From assembly GCA_963787895.1 (NCBI GenBank), contig CAWBEX010000001.1, positions 434,001-498,000 of the forward strand: 64,000 bases of DNA, read 5' to 3'. Under the pieces are notes generated by a model, which saw only the letters and a list, made by a program, of their open reading frames with translations, made no database searches and was not told where the DNA came from. The translations under genes were made by a program, and so were the position numbers. Source of the stretch: Anderseniella sp963787895. GTDB taxonomy: Bacteria; Pseudomonadota; Alphaproteobacteria; Rhizobiales; Aestuariivirgaceae. Shown here in pieces: positions 53,002 through 61,762 of the stretch (position 1 is the first letter of the stretch; each line of letters starts with the position of its first letter).

Positions 53002-54180
53002 ATGTTCACCACTTTCTTCCATGAGCTGAAAGCCGCCGGCGTACCCGCAACGCTGAAGGAATACCTGACCCTCATGGAGGCGATGGAGAAGAGCCTCGCA
53101 GGATTTTCGGTTGAAGACTTCTACTATCTCTCCCGCGCCACGCTGGTGAAAGACGAACGCAACCTCGACAAGTTCGACAAGGTGTTCGGTCACGTGTTCA
53201 AGGGCCTCGAGGGCCTCTCACCGGAAGAGCTACTCGCCAACATTCCCGAGGAATGGCTGCGCAAACTCAACGAGAAGTTCCTGACCGACGAAGAGAAAGC
53301 CCAGATCGAGGCGCTCGGCGGTTGGGACAAGATCATGGAGGAGCTGAAAAAGCGCCTCGAGGAACAGAAAGGCCGCCACCAGGGCGGCAACAAATGGATC
53401 GGCACCGGCGGCACCTCTCCGTTTGGGGCGTACGGCTACAACCCCGCCGGCATCCGCATCGGCCAGGACAAGAACCGGCACAACCGCGCCATCAAGGTGT
53501 GGGACAAGCGCGAGTTCAAGGACCTGGACGACTCGGTGGAACTCGGCACCCGCAACATCAAGGTGGCACTGCGGCGCTTGCGCAAATTCGCCCGCGAAGG
53601 CACCCCCGAAGAGCTTGACCTGGACGGCACAATCCGCGCCACTGCCAACAGGGGTTATCTGGACCTGAAGATGGTTGCCGAAAAGCGCAACACCGTGAAG
53701 GTGCTGATCTTCTTCGATGTGGGCGGCTCGATGGACCCATACATCCGCATGTGTGAGGAGCTGTTTTCAGCTGCCCGCGCCGAATTCAAGCACATGGAGT
53801 ATTTCTACTTCCACAATTGTGTCTATGAGCGGCTGTGGAAGGAAAACCGCCGCCGACACACCGCAGTCGAACCGACTTGGGACGTGCTGCATACCTACGC
53901 CTCGGACTACAAGGTCATCTTCGTGGGCGATGCCTCCATGAGCCCCTACGAGCTCACCCACTCCGGCGGCTCGGTAGAGCATTTCAACGAAGAACCCGGC
54001 GCGCTGTGGCTCAAGCGCATCACCGATATCTACTCACACTGTGTCTGGATCAACCCGTCCAACCCGAAATACTGGAACTACACACCATCGATCCAGTACA
54101 TCAGCCAACTGTTTGAAAACCGCATGTACCCGCTCACGCTGGAAGGCATCGACGGCGCGATAAAGGAGCTGGTGCGGTAG
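53002..54180 (+). CDS. VWA domain protein, CoxE-like
   Basis: A 392-residue protein: an N-terminal helical part (FHELKAAGVPATLKEYLTLMEAMEKSL, residues 4-30), a central charged region (EEKAQIEALGGWDKIMEELKKRLEEQ), and a C-terminal von Willebrand A domain with MIDAS-type loop FFDVGGSMDPYIRMCEEL. The DxGxS variant is, as I recall, usual in this CoxE-like family. These proteins act with MoxR ATPases in assembling or inserting cofactors. The matching moxR is at 38733, about 13.4 kb away. The first 30 codons of the longer frame are unconserved. Confidence 0.9.
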   Translation: MFTTFFHELKAAGVPATLKEYLTLMEAMEKSLAGFSVEDFYYLSRATLVKDERNLDKFDKVFGHVFKGLEGLSPEELLANIPEEWLRKLNEKFLTDEEKAQIEALGGWDKIMEELKKRLEEQKGRHQGGNKWIGTGGTSPFGAYGYNPAGIRIGQDKNRHNRAIKVWDKREFKDLDDSVELGTRNIKVALRRLRKFAREGTPEELDLDGTIRATANRGYLDLKMVAEKRNTVKVLIFFDVGGSMDPYIRMCEELFSAARAEFKHMEYFYFHNCVYERLWKENRRRHTAVEPTWDVLHTYASDYKVIFVGDASMSPYELTHSGGSVEHFNEEPGALWLKRITDIYSHCVWINPSNPKYWNYTPSIQYISQLFENRMYPLTLEGIDGAIKELVR

Positions 54181-54230
54181 AAGGCAAGAGGCTGATGAGC
54201 GCTTTTCGCACTGCTCACACAACCGGATAC

Positions 54231-55769
54231 CTAGTCCACATCAGCACCTTCCATCCTCGCTTCATCCGCAATCTTCGGACGGAAATAGCGTCCGAACAGA
54301 ATTGGCATCACAAAGCCGATAATGGCAACGGCCCACAACCCAACAGACAACGCAGAATCGAACAGCGCCGTCCAGTCGCCGTTGGATATTGTCATCTCGC
54401 GGCGCAGGTTCACCTCCATCTGGTTACCCAGTAGAATGCCCAGCACGATCGGCACCAAAGGCACATCCATCTTGCGCAAAGCCCACCCGGCTACGCCAAA
54501 TCCTATCATCACCATGAGGTCGAACGTTGAGCCCGAAATGCCATAGATTCCAACAACTGAAATCATTGCCACACCCGGCATCAGGTAACGTGTCGGCACC
54601 AGCAATACGCGCGCAAACAATCCCACCAAAGGCAGGTTGAGCAGCAGCAGCATGAAATTTGCGATGAACAATGCAGCAATCAATCCCCACACCACATCCG
54701 GGTTCTGCGTGAACAGCAACGGCCCCGGAGTGATATTCAACGCCAGCAACATGGCAAGCAGCACCGCCGTCGTGCCGGAACCGGGCACCCCAAGCGCAAG
54801 CATTGGCACCAATGCCCCACCCGCAGACGCATTGTTGCCCGCTTCCGGAGCCGCAACGCCGCGCGCATCTCCTTTGCCGAAAGTCTTGTCTGTGTCCGAC
54901 ACCTTCTTTTCCAGGGCGTAGGCCAGAAACGAACCCAGCGAAGCACCAGCACCCGGCAGCACGCCTGCGATGAAGCCGATCCCCGTGCCCCTGCCGATAG
55001 ACTTCCAAAGACCCTTCATCATGGACAGCGAAGGCAACAGGCCACCAAGCTTGACGCCGGCTGCGGCTGCACCAGCATCATCGTGACGTTTCTCAAGGAA
55101 GATAAAAACCTCCGACAGCGCGAACAGACCAACAATCGCCACCAGGAAATCTATGCCATCGTACAGATGAACCTCTCCGAAGGCGAAACGCGGCACGCCT
55201 GTCTGCCCGTCAACACCGATCATGGCGATGCCAAGCCCCAACCCGGCAGCGAGCGCGGCCTTGGCCTGATTGCGGCTGGCCAATCCGCCAAGCGTCGCAA
55301 ATGCCAAGGTAAACAGTGCGAAGTACTCCGCCGGGCCAAACAGCAAAGCCACCTTGACCAACTGGGGTGCCAGAAATACCAGCCCCCATGTCGCAACAAA
55401 GGAACCAACGAAAGAGGCGATCGCGGAAATCATCAGCGCTTCACCGGCTTTGCCCTGCTGCGCCATAGGGTATCCATCTAGCGTCGTCATCATGGCAGGT
55501 TCATCACCGGGAATATTCAGCAGAATGGATGAAATCCTGCCGCCATACATTGCGCCGTAATAGACACTGGTCAAAAGGATGAGTGCCGGAGTGGCCGGAA
55601 GACCAAGCGCAAATGCCACCGGAATGAGAATGGCGACGCCATTGGAAGGGCCCAGACCAGGCAGCGCACCAATTATGGTACCGAGAAAACACCCCAGCAA
55701 CGCAAGCGCGAGGTTCTGCCAGGTCAGCGCGACGGAAAATCCGTCAGCCAGTGAAGCGAGAGTATCCAT
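54231..55769 (-). CDS. tctA: Tripartite tricarboxylate transporter large permease, TctA
   Basis: A 512-residue membrane permease with about twelve hydrophobic segments. TctA motifs include LGCFLGTIIGALPGLGPSNGVAILIP, YYGAMYGGRISSILLNIPGDEPAMMTTLDG, GFIAGVLPGAGASLGSFLAYALEK and VLLAMLLALNITPGPLLF. It is the main channel of a secondary, solute-binding-protein-dependent uptake system for citrate-like or other carboxylates. It ends in convergence with the VWA gene and starts 3 bp after tctB. The substrate is not fixed by sequence. Confidence 0.95.
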   Translation of the reverse strand: MDTLASLADGFSVALTWQNLALALLGCFLGTIIGALPGLGPSNGVAILIPVAFALGLPATPALILLTSVYYGAMYGGRISSILLNIPGDEPAMMTTLDGYPMAQQGKAGEALMISAIASFVGSFVATWGLVFLAPQLVKVALLFGPAEYFALFTLAFATLGGLASRNQAKAALAAGLGLGIAMIGVDGQTGVPRFAFGEVHLYDGIDFLVAIVGLFALSEVFIFLEKRHDDAGAAAAGVKLGGLLPSLSMMKGLWKSIGRGTGIGFIAGVLPGAGASLGSFLAYALEKKVSDTDKTFGKGDARGVAAPEAGNNASAGGALVPMLALGVPGSGTTAVLLAMLLALNITPGPLLFTQNPDVVWGLIAALFIANFMLLLLNLPLVGLFARVLLVPTRYLMPGVAMISVVGIYGISGSTFDLMVMIGFGVAGWALRKMDVPLVPIVLGILLGNQMEVNLRREMTISNGDWTALFDSALSVGLWAVAIIGFVMPILFGRYFRPKIADEARMEGADVD

Positions 55770-55772
55770 GCC

Positions 55773-56222
55773 CTAGAACCCCAATGGCCCCTTGGCCAGT
55801 GACAAACCGAGAATGAGATGAAACACAACGTAAATTGCTATCGAAATACCTGCACCCGCCAGCCCGGCCTCAACCGGCCGTGAGCCCAGTCTCCAAGACA
55901 GATATGCCGCACAAATCGCAGTGCTGAACACGAAGCCAATTTCAGGCAGCACATTTGCGTAAGCCGCCAGCACCAGCACCGCGGCGCCAATTTCCAGCAA
56001 TCGCGGCAAGGCTGGCCACTCCGGCTCCGGGTCCGGCCGCAGCAATATGTACAAACCACAAAGGCCAACCACGATTGCAATTATGATCGGGAAAACGCGC
56101 GGACCAACTGGGTCGGAAATGAAGCTGAGCTCAATGCGCGTTGCACCCCAGATAAAGAAGGCCGCCAGCGCAACGCATGTTGCACCAAGCATTCTGTCGC
56201 TGATGCCGCTGCGTCCCGTCAT
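55773..56222 (-). CDS. tctB: Tripartite tricarboxylate transporter small permease, TctB
   Basis: A 149-residue membrane protein with four hydrophobic segments (LGATCVALAAFFIWGA; RVFPIIIAIVVGLCGLYILL; LEIGAAVLVLAAYANVL; GAGISIAIYVVFHLILG) and the family's FISDPVGPRVFP motif. It is the small permease subunit of the TctABC system. The ATG at 56222 has GGAGGG just upstream, better than a GTG at 56243. It sits between tctC and tctA in the usual C-B-A order. Confidence 0.92.
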   Translation of the reverse strand: MTGRSGISDRMLGATCVALAAFFIWGATRIELSFISDPVGPRVFPIIIAIVVGLCGLYILLRPDPEPEWPALPRLLEIGAAVLVLAAYANVLPEIGFVFSTAICAAYLSWRLGSRPVEAGLAGAGISIAIYVVFHLILGLSLAKGPLGF

Positions 56223-56292
56223 ATTGCCCTCCAATTCGCCCACTGAGGGCGCCGCTGATCAATTGCAGCGCCCGGCAGCAGTGGACAAAGTG

Positions 56293-57273
56293 TCACTTGA
56301 TCAGACCGATCTCTTTCGAGATTTCCTGTATCTCGTTTACTGATCCCTGAACGAATGACTGGAAATCAGCGCCAGAAAGGCTCAGCGGTGCCAGGCCATT
56401 GGATGCCATGACAGCTTTCCACTCATCAGTGGCATACATCTTGGAAATGCTTTCCGCCCAATAGGTATATGCCTCATCCGACATGCCACCTGGAGCATAG
56501 AAACCGCGCCAGTTTGCGCCTATCACATCAATTCCCTGCTCCTTGGCAGTGGGAAAGCTTGCAAAGTCACCTTCCAGCCGCTCAGGCGCCAGAACTGCGA
56601 TAACCTTGATGTCACCGGAGTCAACAAAGCCCTTGGCTTCCGACGCATCCCCGGTAAATGCCTGCACAGAGCCTGCGAGCAACTGCGTCACAGCCTCTCC
56701 ACCACCGTCAAATGCAACATATTTGATGGTGCGAACATCGCCGATGCCAGCCTTCTTTGCGGCAATCAACACTTTCAGATGGTCCCAGCCACCTACAGCC
56801 GAACCACCTGCAATGGATACAGTAGTTGGATCAGCCTTGATCTTGTCGAGCAACTCGGGAAGCGTGTTGATCGGTGAGTCCTTGGCAACCGCGACAATCC
56901 CGTAATCAGCGCCAATCGAAGCCACCCAACGCACCTGATCCATCGTGTTGCCAGGATAGGCCCCCTGCGCCAACCGCGTGGCAGTTGCTGAAGAGGCAGC
57001 CACGATAAGGCCATTCTCCGCATTGCGCTTGTTGACCACTTCCGCAAACGCCACACCGCCTCCGCCACCCGAGAGGTTCTGCACCTGCATGGTGCCGGGA
57101 ATCATCTTCAGATCCTGCATGGTCTTTCCGACCTGCCGGCAAGTGAAGTCCCACCCGCCGCCAGGGTTTGCCGGTGCAATGCACTCTGTTGTTTCGGGTG
57201 TAAATGCCATTGCCGACACGACCATTGATGCACCTATGGCTGTGACCGCGAACGCACGCTTCAAAAAGTTCAT
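56293..57273 (-). CDS. tctC: Tripartite tricarboxylate transporter substrate-binding protein, TctC
   Basis: A 326-residue periplasmic binding protein. The signal peptide occupies about residues 1-23 (AFAVTAIGASMVVSAMAF). It then has IAPANPGGGWDFTCRQVGKTM, VQNLSGGGGGVAFAEV, and GGSAVGGWDHLKVLIAAK, typical TctC segments. GGAGGAAAT precedes ATG 57273. First gene of the operon; no TctDE-type two-component system is adjacent, so local regulation is not visible. The 267-bp upstream gap contains only a hairpin at 57422-57441. Confidence 0.93.
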   Translation of the reverse strand: MNFLKRAFAVTAIGASMVVSAMAFTPETTECIAPANPGGGWDFTCRQVGKTMQDLKMIPGTMQVQNLSGGGGGVAFAEVVNKRNAENGLIVAASSATATRLAQGAYPGNTMDQVRWVASIGADYGIVAVAKDSPINTLPELLDKIKADPTTVSIAGGSAVGGWDHLKVLIAAKKAGIGDVRTIKYVAFDGGGEAVTQLLAGSVQAFTGDASEAKGFVDSGDIKVIAVLAPERLEGDFASFPTAKEQGIDVIGANWRGFYAPGGMSDEAYTYWAESISKMYATDEWKAVMASNGLAPLSLSGADFQSFVQGSVNEIQEISKEIGLIK

Positions 57274-57421
57274 GATTTCCTCCACCTGACTGCTTTTTAT
57301 TAGAACGTCCCGCAGGAGTGTATGCACAACAATTTGCTGGCGTCCACCAGACAGGCAGCTATCAACACACACCCATGTCTGTGCCACCAGGGTTCACACG
57401 CGCATACTTGAGTTTGAAATC

Positions 57422-57441
57422 AAACCGCTGTTGTGCGGTTT
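57422..57441. terminator. Short hairpin downstream of the ankyrin gene
   Basis: AAACCGC and GCGGTTT pair with a 6-base loop, about 100 bp beyond the ankyrin-repeat gene's stop on the minus strand and upstream of tctC. T-rich sequence flanks it on the plus side only, so intrinsic termination on the minus strand is doubtful. Confidence 0.35.
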
Positions 57442-57540
57442 TCACTCAACAGGGTGACAACTGCACCACATCCAACTGTCCCTGACTGCTGTTGTGGCCC
57501 ATCCTGCGCAAGCAACCATCAGAATTCGGCACGGGAAACA

Positions 57541-58152
57541 TCAATCCGTTTCGAGCATTTTCACCATGTCTGCGTATCCGCGTTCACGTGCCAGATCGAG
57601 CGGTGTCCGACCGCTGCGGTCGGTGATCGACTCGTCTGCACCTGCATCAATCAGCAACTTCAATGACTTCTGATGCCGCTCGCCGCCGTCGCCCAGTATT
57701 ACCGCCTCAATCATCGCCGTCCAACCGAGATTGTTGACATGGTCCAGTGGCGCCCCGGCCTGTATCAGCACGTCGATACTCTCCCAGTTGCCCAGGTGTG
57801 CAGCAGCAATCAGCGCGGTGCCATCGTATATGCTGGTGACGTTCTTCGTACTGCCGCCAGCCTTCACAGCGGTGCGCACCATGTCTGCATCATTGACCGC
57901 GGCAGCGATGGAAATGTTGTCGTACTTGTCGTGCTTCAGCAGGTTGGCATCGCCACCGGCTTCGGCCAGCGCCAGCACCGCGTCATCGTGAGACTGGTGG
58001 GCCGCCACATGCATCGGCGTCCGGCCATAGGCATCGGTTGCATTGAGGTTTGCGCCTGCTGCGATCAGTTGCTTGATCAGCGCAATGTCGCCTTGTGCTG
58101 CGGCTGCGTGCAATCCTGAGTAGGCCGCAAGCTCAGCACCAGTAGGCGCCAC
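57541..58152 (-). CDS. Ankyrin repeat protein, N terminus possibly frameshifted
   Basis: A 203-residue visible product with about five ankyrin repeats: LHAAAAQGDIALIKQLIAAG, TPMHVAAHQSHDDAVLALAEAG, ISIAAAVNDADMVRTAVKAG, TALIAAAHLGNWESIDVLIQAG, and TPLDLARERGYADMVKMLE. The GTG at 58152 starts abruptly. Upstream, ATG at 58234 opens MKPTHYRQSACILAMMRRCA, and a shift of one base near 58172 would join SAQAWAQVAPTGAE, giving a plausible signal peptide and an exported protein. Likely periplasmic if so. Function is protein binding by analogy only. Confidence 0.8.
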   Translation of the reverse strand: MAPTGAELAAYSGLHAAAAQGDIALIKQLIAAGANLNATDAYGRTPMHVAAHQSHDDAVLALAEAGGDANLLKHDKYDNISIAAAVNDADMVRTAVKAGGSTKNVTSIYDGTALIAAAHLGNWESIDVLIQAGAPLDHVNNLGWTAMIEAVILGDGGERHQKSLKLLIDAGADESITDRSGRTPLDLARERGYADMVKMLETD

Positions 58153-58330
58153 TTGGGCCCAGGCCTGGGCTGACAGCGCACCGCCTCATCATCGCCAGGA
58201 TGCAGGCCGATTGTCTGTAATGAGTTGGCTTCATGACCCAATTGTAATGTTGCGACGCGACGGTATTCAAACATTGAAACCGTCTAGTCAGCACAATTCA
58301 ACTGAACCTACCAGAAGGAGATGATGCGAC

Positions 58331-58933
58331 ATGAAAAAGTCGATCAAAATTGCCCTGTCCGCTACCGCACTGATTGCACTTGGTGCAATTGCCACCACAG
58401 CGTACGCTCACAAGCAAGGCATGCGGCACGGCGGTGGCATGTACGGCGGCATGCACGGCGGTATGCAAGGTAAACATGGTGGCTGGGGCAAACACCATGG
58501 GATGCGCCAGCGCGCCCGGCACATGCTTGAACGGTATGATGCCAACAAGGACGGCAAGCTCAGTCAGGAAGAAATCAACTCCAACCGCGAAGCCTGGCTC
58601 AAGGAATTTGACGCCGATGGCAACGGTCAGCTTTCGCTCGACGAATTCAAGCAGCTTTTCCTGAAAGCTCGCGCCGCGCGCATTGTCCGGGAGTTTCAGC
58701 AATTCGACACTGACGGAAGTTCGGGTGTGACGCTGGAAGAGTATCAAAGCCCACTGGCCGATCTGGTCGAAACCCACGACAGCAATGGCGATGGTGTGCT
58801 TGGCCGCGAAGACATGCGCGGTCATGGCATGCGCGGCGGCATGGGAATGCGCGGTGGTGCCGGCATGATGGACGAGGATGAAAACACTTCGAGCGACGAA
58901 ACTCCGCCTGCCAATGACAGCGACAACAACTAG
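58331..58933 (+). CDS. Secreted EF-hand protein, histidine/glycine/methionine-rich
   Basis: A 200-residue exported protein. The signal peptide is about residues 1-26 (ALSATALIALGAIATTAYA). A His-Gly-Met-rich stretch follows (GMRHGGGMYGGMHGG), then four EF-hand loops: DANKDGKLSQEE, DADGNGQLSLDE, DTDGSSGVTLEE and DSNGDGVLGRED, all with acidic positions 1, 3 and 12 (the third is less regular). A second Gly/Met-rich segment and an acidic tail end it. Calcium binding is well supported; the Met/His-rich parts might bind copper or other metals. AAGGAG lies upstream. Confidence 0.88.
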   Translation: MKKSIKIALSATALIALGAIATTAYAHKQGMRHGGGMYGGMHGGMQGKHGGWGKHHGMRQRARHMLERYDANKDGKLSQEEINSNREAWLKEFDADGNGQLSLDEFKQLFLKARAARIVREFQQFDTDGSSGVTLEEYQSPLADLVETHDSNGDGVLGREDMRGHGMRGGMGMRGGAGMMDEDENTSSDETPPANDSDNN

Positions 58934-59009
58934 CTCCATCAGGCAAGTGCAACACGCAAGTCACTGCAAGCTCTCTTCAAAAAGCTGACAGATCACTTCG
59001 AAAAACCAG

Positions 59010-59039
59010 GCCGGAAACGCAAAATTCTGGGTTTCCGGC
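59010..59039 (+). terminator. Hairpin after the EF-hand gene
   Basis: GCCGGAAAC and GTTTCCGGC form a perfect 9-bp stem about 75 bp after the EF-hand stop. There is no T-run, so it is a weak terminator candidate or an mRNA-stabilising hairpin. The rest of the 275-bp gap to 59209 shows no gene. Confidence 0.45.
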
Positions 59040-59208
59040 TGTACAATCACCAATCACTCCGGTCTGCGCAGCTCAGCCGCAGCGTGCCACATCCCGTTAA
59101 CCCGATTTCGACCTGCAAACGGTACAAGAGTTGCAGCTCACGACATCGTGAGTGCCAAATTGAGCCAGTTCAAAAGGCTTGCAACAACTGTCACGGGTGT
59201 AATTCGGC

Positions 59209-60465
59209 GTGAATATTGCTCTTCGAAAGAACTGGAAGCCCCAATCCGCAATTCAGGCGGAAACGCTGGATTCTCATTCGCTGGACCGCGCCGGGTCCAC
59301 GGCTGCAGAAATCAGTGCCCCGCTGGAAGTATCGCGAGTTTCAACCCTTGCGGAACTGTGCACTCTGGAGGCCGAATGGAAGACCCTCGAGGACCGGCTG
59401 TGCGACAGCCAGTTGGTGTTCCAGAGCTTCGACTGGTGCTCAACTTGGTCGGAAGTGTTCTTGCCGGTATGCCCGCATCTTCAGCTTTGCGTATTCACGG
59501 TACGCCGCAGCGGCCAGCTGCTGGCCATTCTGCCCTGCATGATTGACCGGACCAACGGATTGAAAGTGCTGCGCTGGTTGTCAGAGCCTTATGCCCAATA
59601 TGGTGGTATGTTGTGTGACCCCACAGCCAACGTGACAGCAATTTGCAGTGCGTTGATGGACGCCATCGCAAATCAACACTCGATTGACCTGGTCTACCTC
59701 CGCCATGTTCGCGCCAGTTCTGCAAGCTGGAGCCTTGCCGCCACCCACCTTCACCCCACCGGCTACCATGAAATTGCACCCTTCATGGACCTGTCGGCTT
59801 TTGACACTGACGAGGCCTATCTCGCCCGCTACACCAAGAGCCAGCGCAGACGCCGCAAGAAAATTTCAAACGCCATATCACAGCTTGGGACGGTCACTTT
59901 CCGCAAACTCACATCCGGCACAGAATTCGAGAAAATCTGCAACCACCTTATCGTCAACAAGCGAACCTGGATCGCGGAGCGTGGACTTCATACTACAGCC
60001 CTGCATGCCCCCCAGCTTGAACGCTTTGTAACCGAGCTTTCCAGGCGCGAAGCGTCCCGGCTGGAAACCATCTTGAGCGAAACCCTGGCAGACGGGCGCA
60101 GCATTTCCCATGAACTGGGGTTGCGCTACAAGGGCCGCCACTGTGCCTTCATAACTGCGCACGACCCTGAACTCACCGACCTGTCGCCGGCGAGACTGCA
60201 CATGGACGGCTCACAACGCCTTGCACTCGCTGACGGAATGACAACATTCGATCTTATGGTTCCAGGTGATCCCTACAAGGAATCCTGGTCTTCCGGTAAC
60301 GTAGCTGTTGCCGACTTCGCCAGTCCGTTGACCCTGCGCGGGCGCTTGCATCATACCTTTTACCTGCGATTGCTGCGCCCGATCATGCGCAAGGCCTACC
60401 TCAAGGCACCGGGTGCCTTGCGGCAGAAAGCCATGTCAGCAATGAAGGTCCTGACGCGCAATTAA
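59209..60465 (+). CDS. GNAT-family acetyltransferase, BioF2-like/CelD-type
   Basis: A 418-residue protein of the BioF2-like acetyltransferase family (COG5653, CelD/BcsL type). Diagnostic parts are the N-terminal ALRKNWKPQSAI region, LVFQSFDWCSTWSEVF, YTKSQRRRRKKISNAISQLG, and the C-terminal GNAT half with RYKGRHCAFITAHD and SWSSGNVAVADFASPLTLRGRLHHTFYL. Some relatives are linked to cellulose or exopolysaccharide synthesis; the acceptor is unknown and no polysaccharide genes adjoin. The GTG at 59209 is the start used; a downstream ATG would remove conserved residues. Confidence 0.85.
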   Translation: MNIALRKNWKPQSAIQAETLDSHSLDRAGSTAAEISAPLEVSRVSTLAELCTLEAEWKTLEDRLCDSQLVFQSFDWCSTWSEVFLPVCPHLQLCVFTVRRSGQLLAILPCMIDRTNGLKVLRWLSEPYAQYGGMLCDPTANVTAICSALMDAIANQHSIDLVYLRHVRASSASWSLAATHLHPTGYHEIAPFMDLSAFDTDEAYLARYTKSQRRRRKKISNAISQLGTVTFRKLTSGTEFEKICNHLIVNKRTWIAERGLHTTALHAPQLERFVTELSRREASRLETILSETLADGRSISHELGLRYKGRHCAFITAHDPELTDLSPARLHMDGSQRLALADGMTTFDLMVPGDPYKESWSSGNVAVADFASPLTLRGRLHHTFYLRLLRPIMRKAYLKAPGALRQKAMSAMKVLTRN

Positions 60466-60476
60466 GCATTCCTGAA

Positions 60477-61733
60477 ATGAAGAATGCGGTGTTAGGGTCG
60501 CTCGCGATGCAACACCGTACCGAAATCAACATGTCTGATGCAACTGGCTGGCGCACACCGGTCAATCTGCTGATCATTATGGTCGCGGCGAACGCGATAG
60601 CGTTCTCAACATGGTCTGCGCTACTCAACAATTTCGCCATTGAGGCCGCATCGTTCTCCGGCAAGGAAATTGGCATCCTGCAGTCAATCCGTGAGATTCC
60701 CGGCTTCCTGGCGTTTACAGCCGTATTCTTGTATTTCGTCTGGCGTGAACAGACTTTCGCTGTCATCTCGCTGGCGCTGTGCGGCCTGGGCACTGCCATC
60801 ACCGGCTTTTTCCCAACCGCTCTGGGTTTCTACCTCACCACTTTCATCATGTCGGTGGGTTTCCACTATTTCGAAACGGTGAACCAATCCCTCGCCTTGC
60901 AATGGCTGCCAAAAGGCGAAGCGCCCCGCCAAATGGGCCGCATAATCGCAGCCGGCTCATTTGCCACCATCGCAGCCTATGCCCTCATCTTCCTGACATG
61001 GAAGCTGCTGCACCTCGACTTTTCATCCGTCTACCTCGCAGGCGGCGGCGTCACGGTGCTCCTGGGCTTGTTCGCATGGTACGGCTTTCCCAAGTTCCGT
61101 GAGGCCGTGCCGCAGAACAAGCATCTACTCATGCGCAAGCGCTACTGGTTGTACTACGCCTTGACGTTCATGTCCGGCGCACGGCGCCAGATTTTCATAG
61201 TATTCGCCGGCTTCATGATGGTCGAGAAGTTCGGCTTCTCCGTTGCCGCCATAACAGGGCTTTTCCTGGCCAATGCGATGTTCAACATGTGGATCGCACC
61301 CAAAATCGGAAATCTCATCATCAACATCGGTGAACGCCGCGTGCTCATCCTGGAATACATCGGGCTGATCGGCGTGTTTCTCGCTTATGCGTTGGTCAGC
61401 AATCCCTGGATTGCCGCGGGCCTATACCTTGTCGACCACGCCTTCTTCGCAATGGCCATTGCCATGAAAACCTACTTCCAGAAGATCGCCGACCCCGCCG
61501 ACATCGCACCCACGGCCGGTATTGCATTTACCATCAACCACATTGCCGCAGTGGTCATTCCGGTTGTGTTCGGGCTCATCTGGCTCAGCCATCCAGCCTG
61601 GGTTTTCATTACAGGCGCGGCCATGGCCGGTGTGTCGCTGCTCCTGTCGCTGCTGGTGCCGCGTGACCCGCACGAGGGCAACGAAACCCTGCTTGCAAAG
61701 CTTGCATCCCCTGCAGCAACTCCTGCAGAATGA
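60477..61733 (+). CDS. MFS transporter
   Basis: A 418-residue inner-membrane carrier with about twelve hydrophobic segments. The N half has SGKEIGILQSIREIPGFLAF and SVGFHYFETVNQSLALQWLPKGE, the C half YYALTFMSGARRQIFIVFAGF and FFAMAIAMKTYFQKIADPADIAPTAG. The substrate is unknown. An in-frame ATG at 60531 (MSDATGW) may be the true start. The downstream flavoenzyme begins 29 bp after its stop, so the two may form one unit handling the same compound. Confidence 0.88.
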   Translation: MKNAVLGSLAMQHRTEINMSDATGWRTPVNLLIIMVAANAIAFSTWSALLNNFAIEAASFSGKEIGILQSIREIPGFLAFTAVFLYFVWREQTFAVISLALCGLGTAITGFFPTALGFYLTTFIMSVGFHYFETVNQSLALQWLPKGEAPRQMGRIIAAGSFATIAAYALIFLTWKLLHLDFSSVYLAGGGVTVLLGLFAWYGFPKFREAVPQNKHLLMRKRYWLYYALTFMSGARRQIFIVFAGFMMVEKFGFSVAAITGLFLANAMFNMWIAPKIGNLIINIGERRVLILEYIGLIGVFLAYALVSNPWIAAGLYLVDHAFFAMAIAMKTYFQKIADPADIAPTAGIAFTINHIAAVVIPVVFGLIWLSHPAWVFITGAAMAGVSLLLSLLVPRDPHEGNETLLAKLASPAATPAE

Positions 61734-61762
61734 CGGTTGGATAGCCTTGGAGCCTTTGTGAA

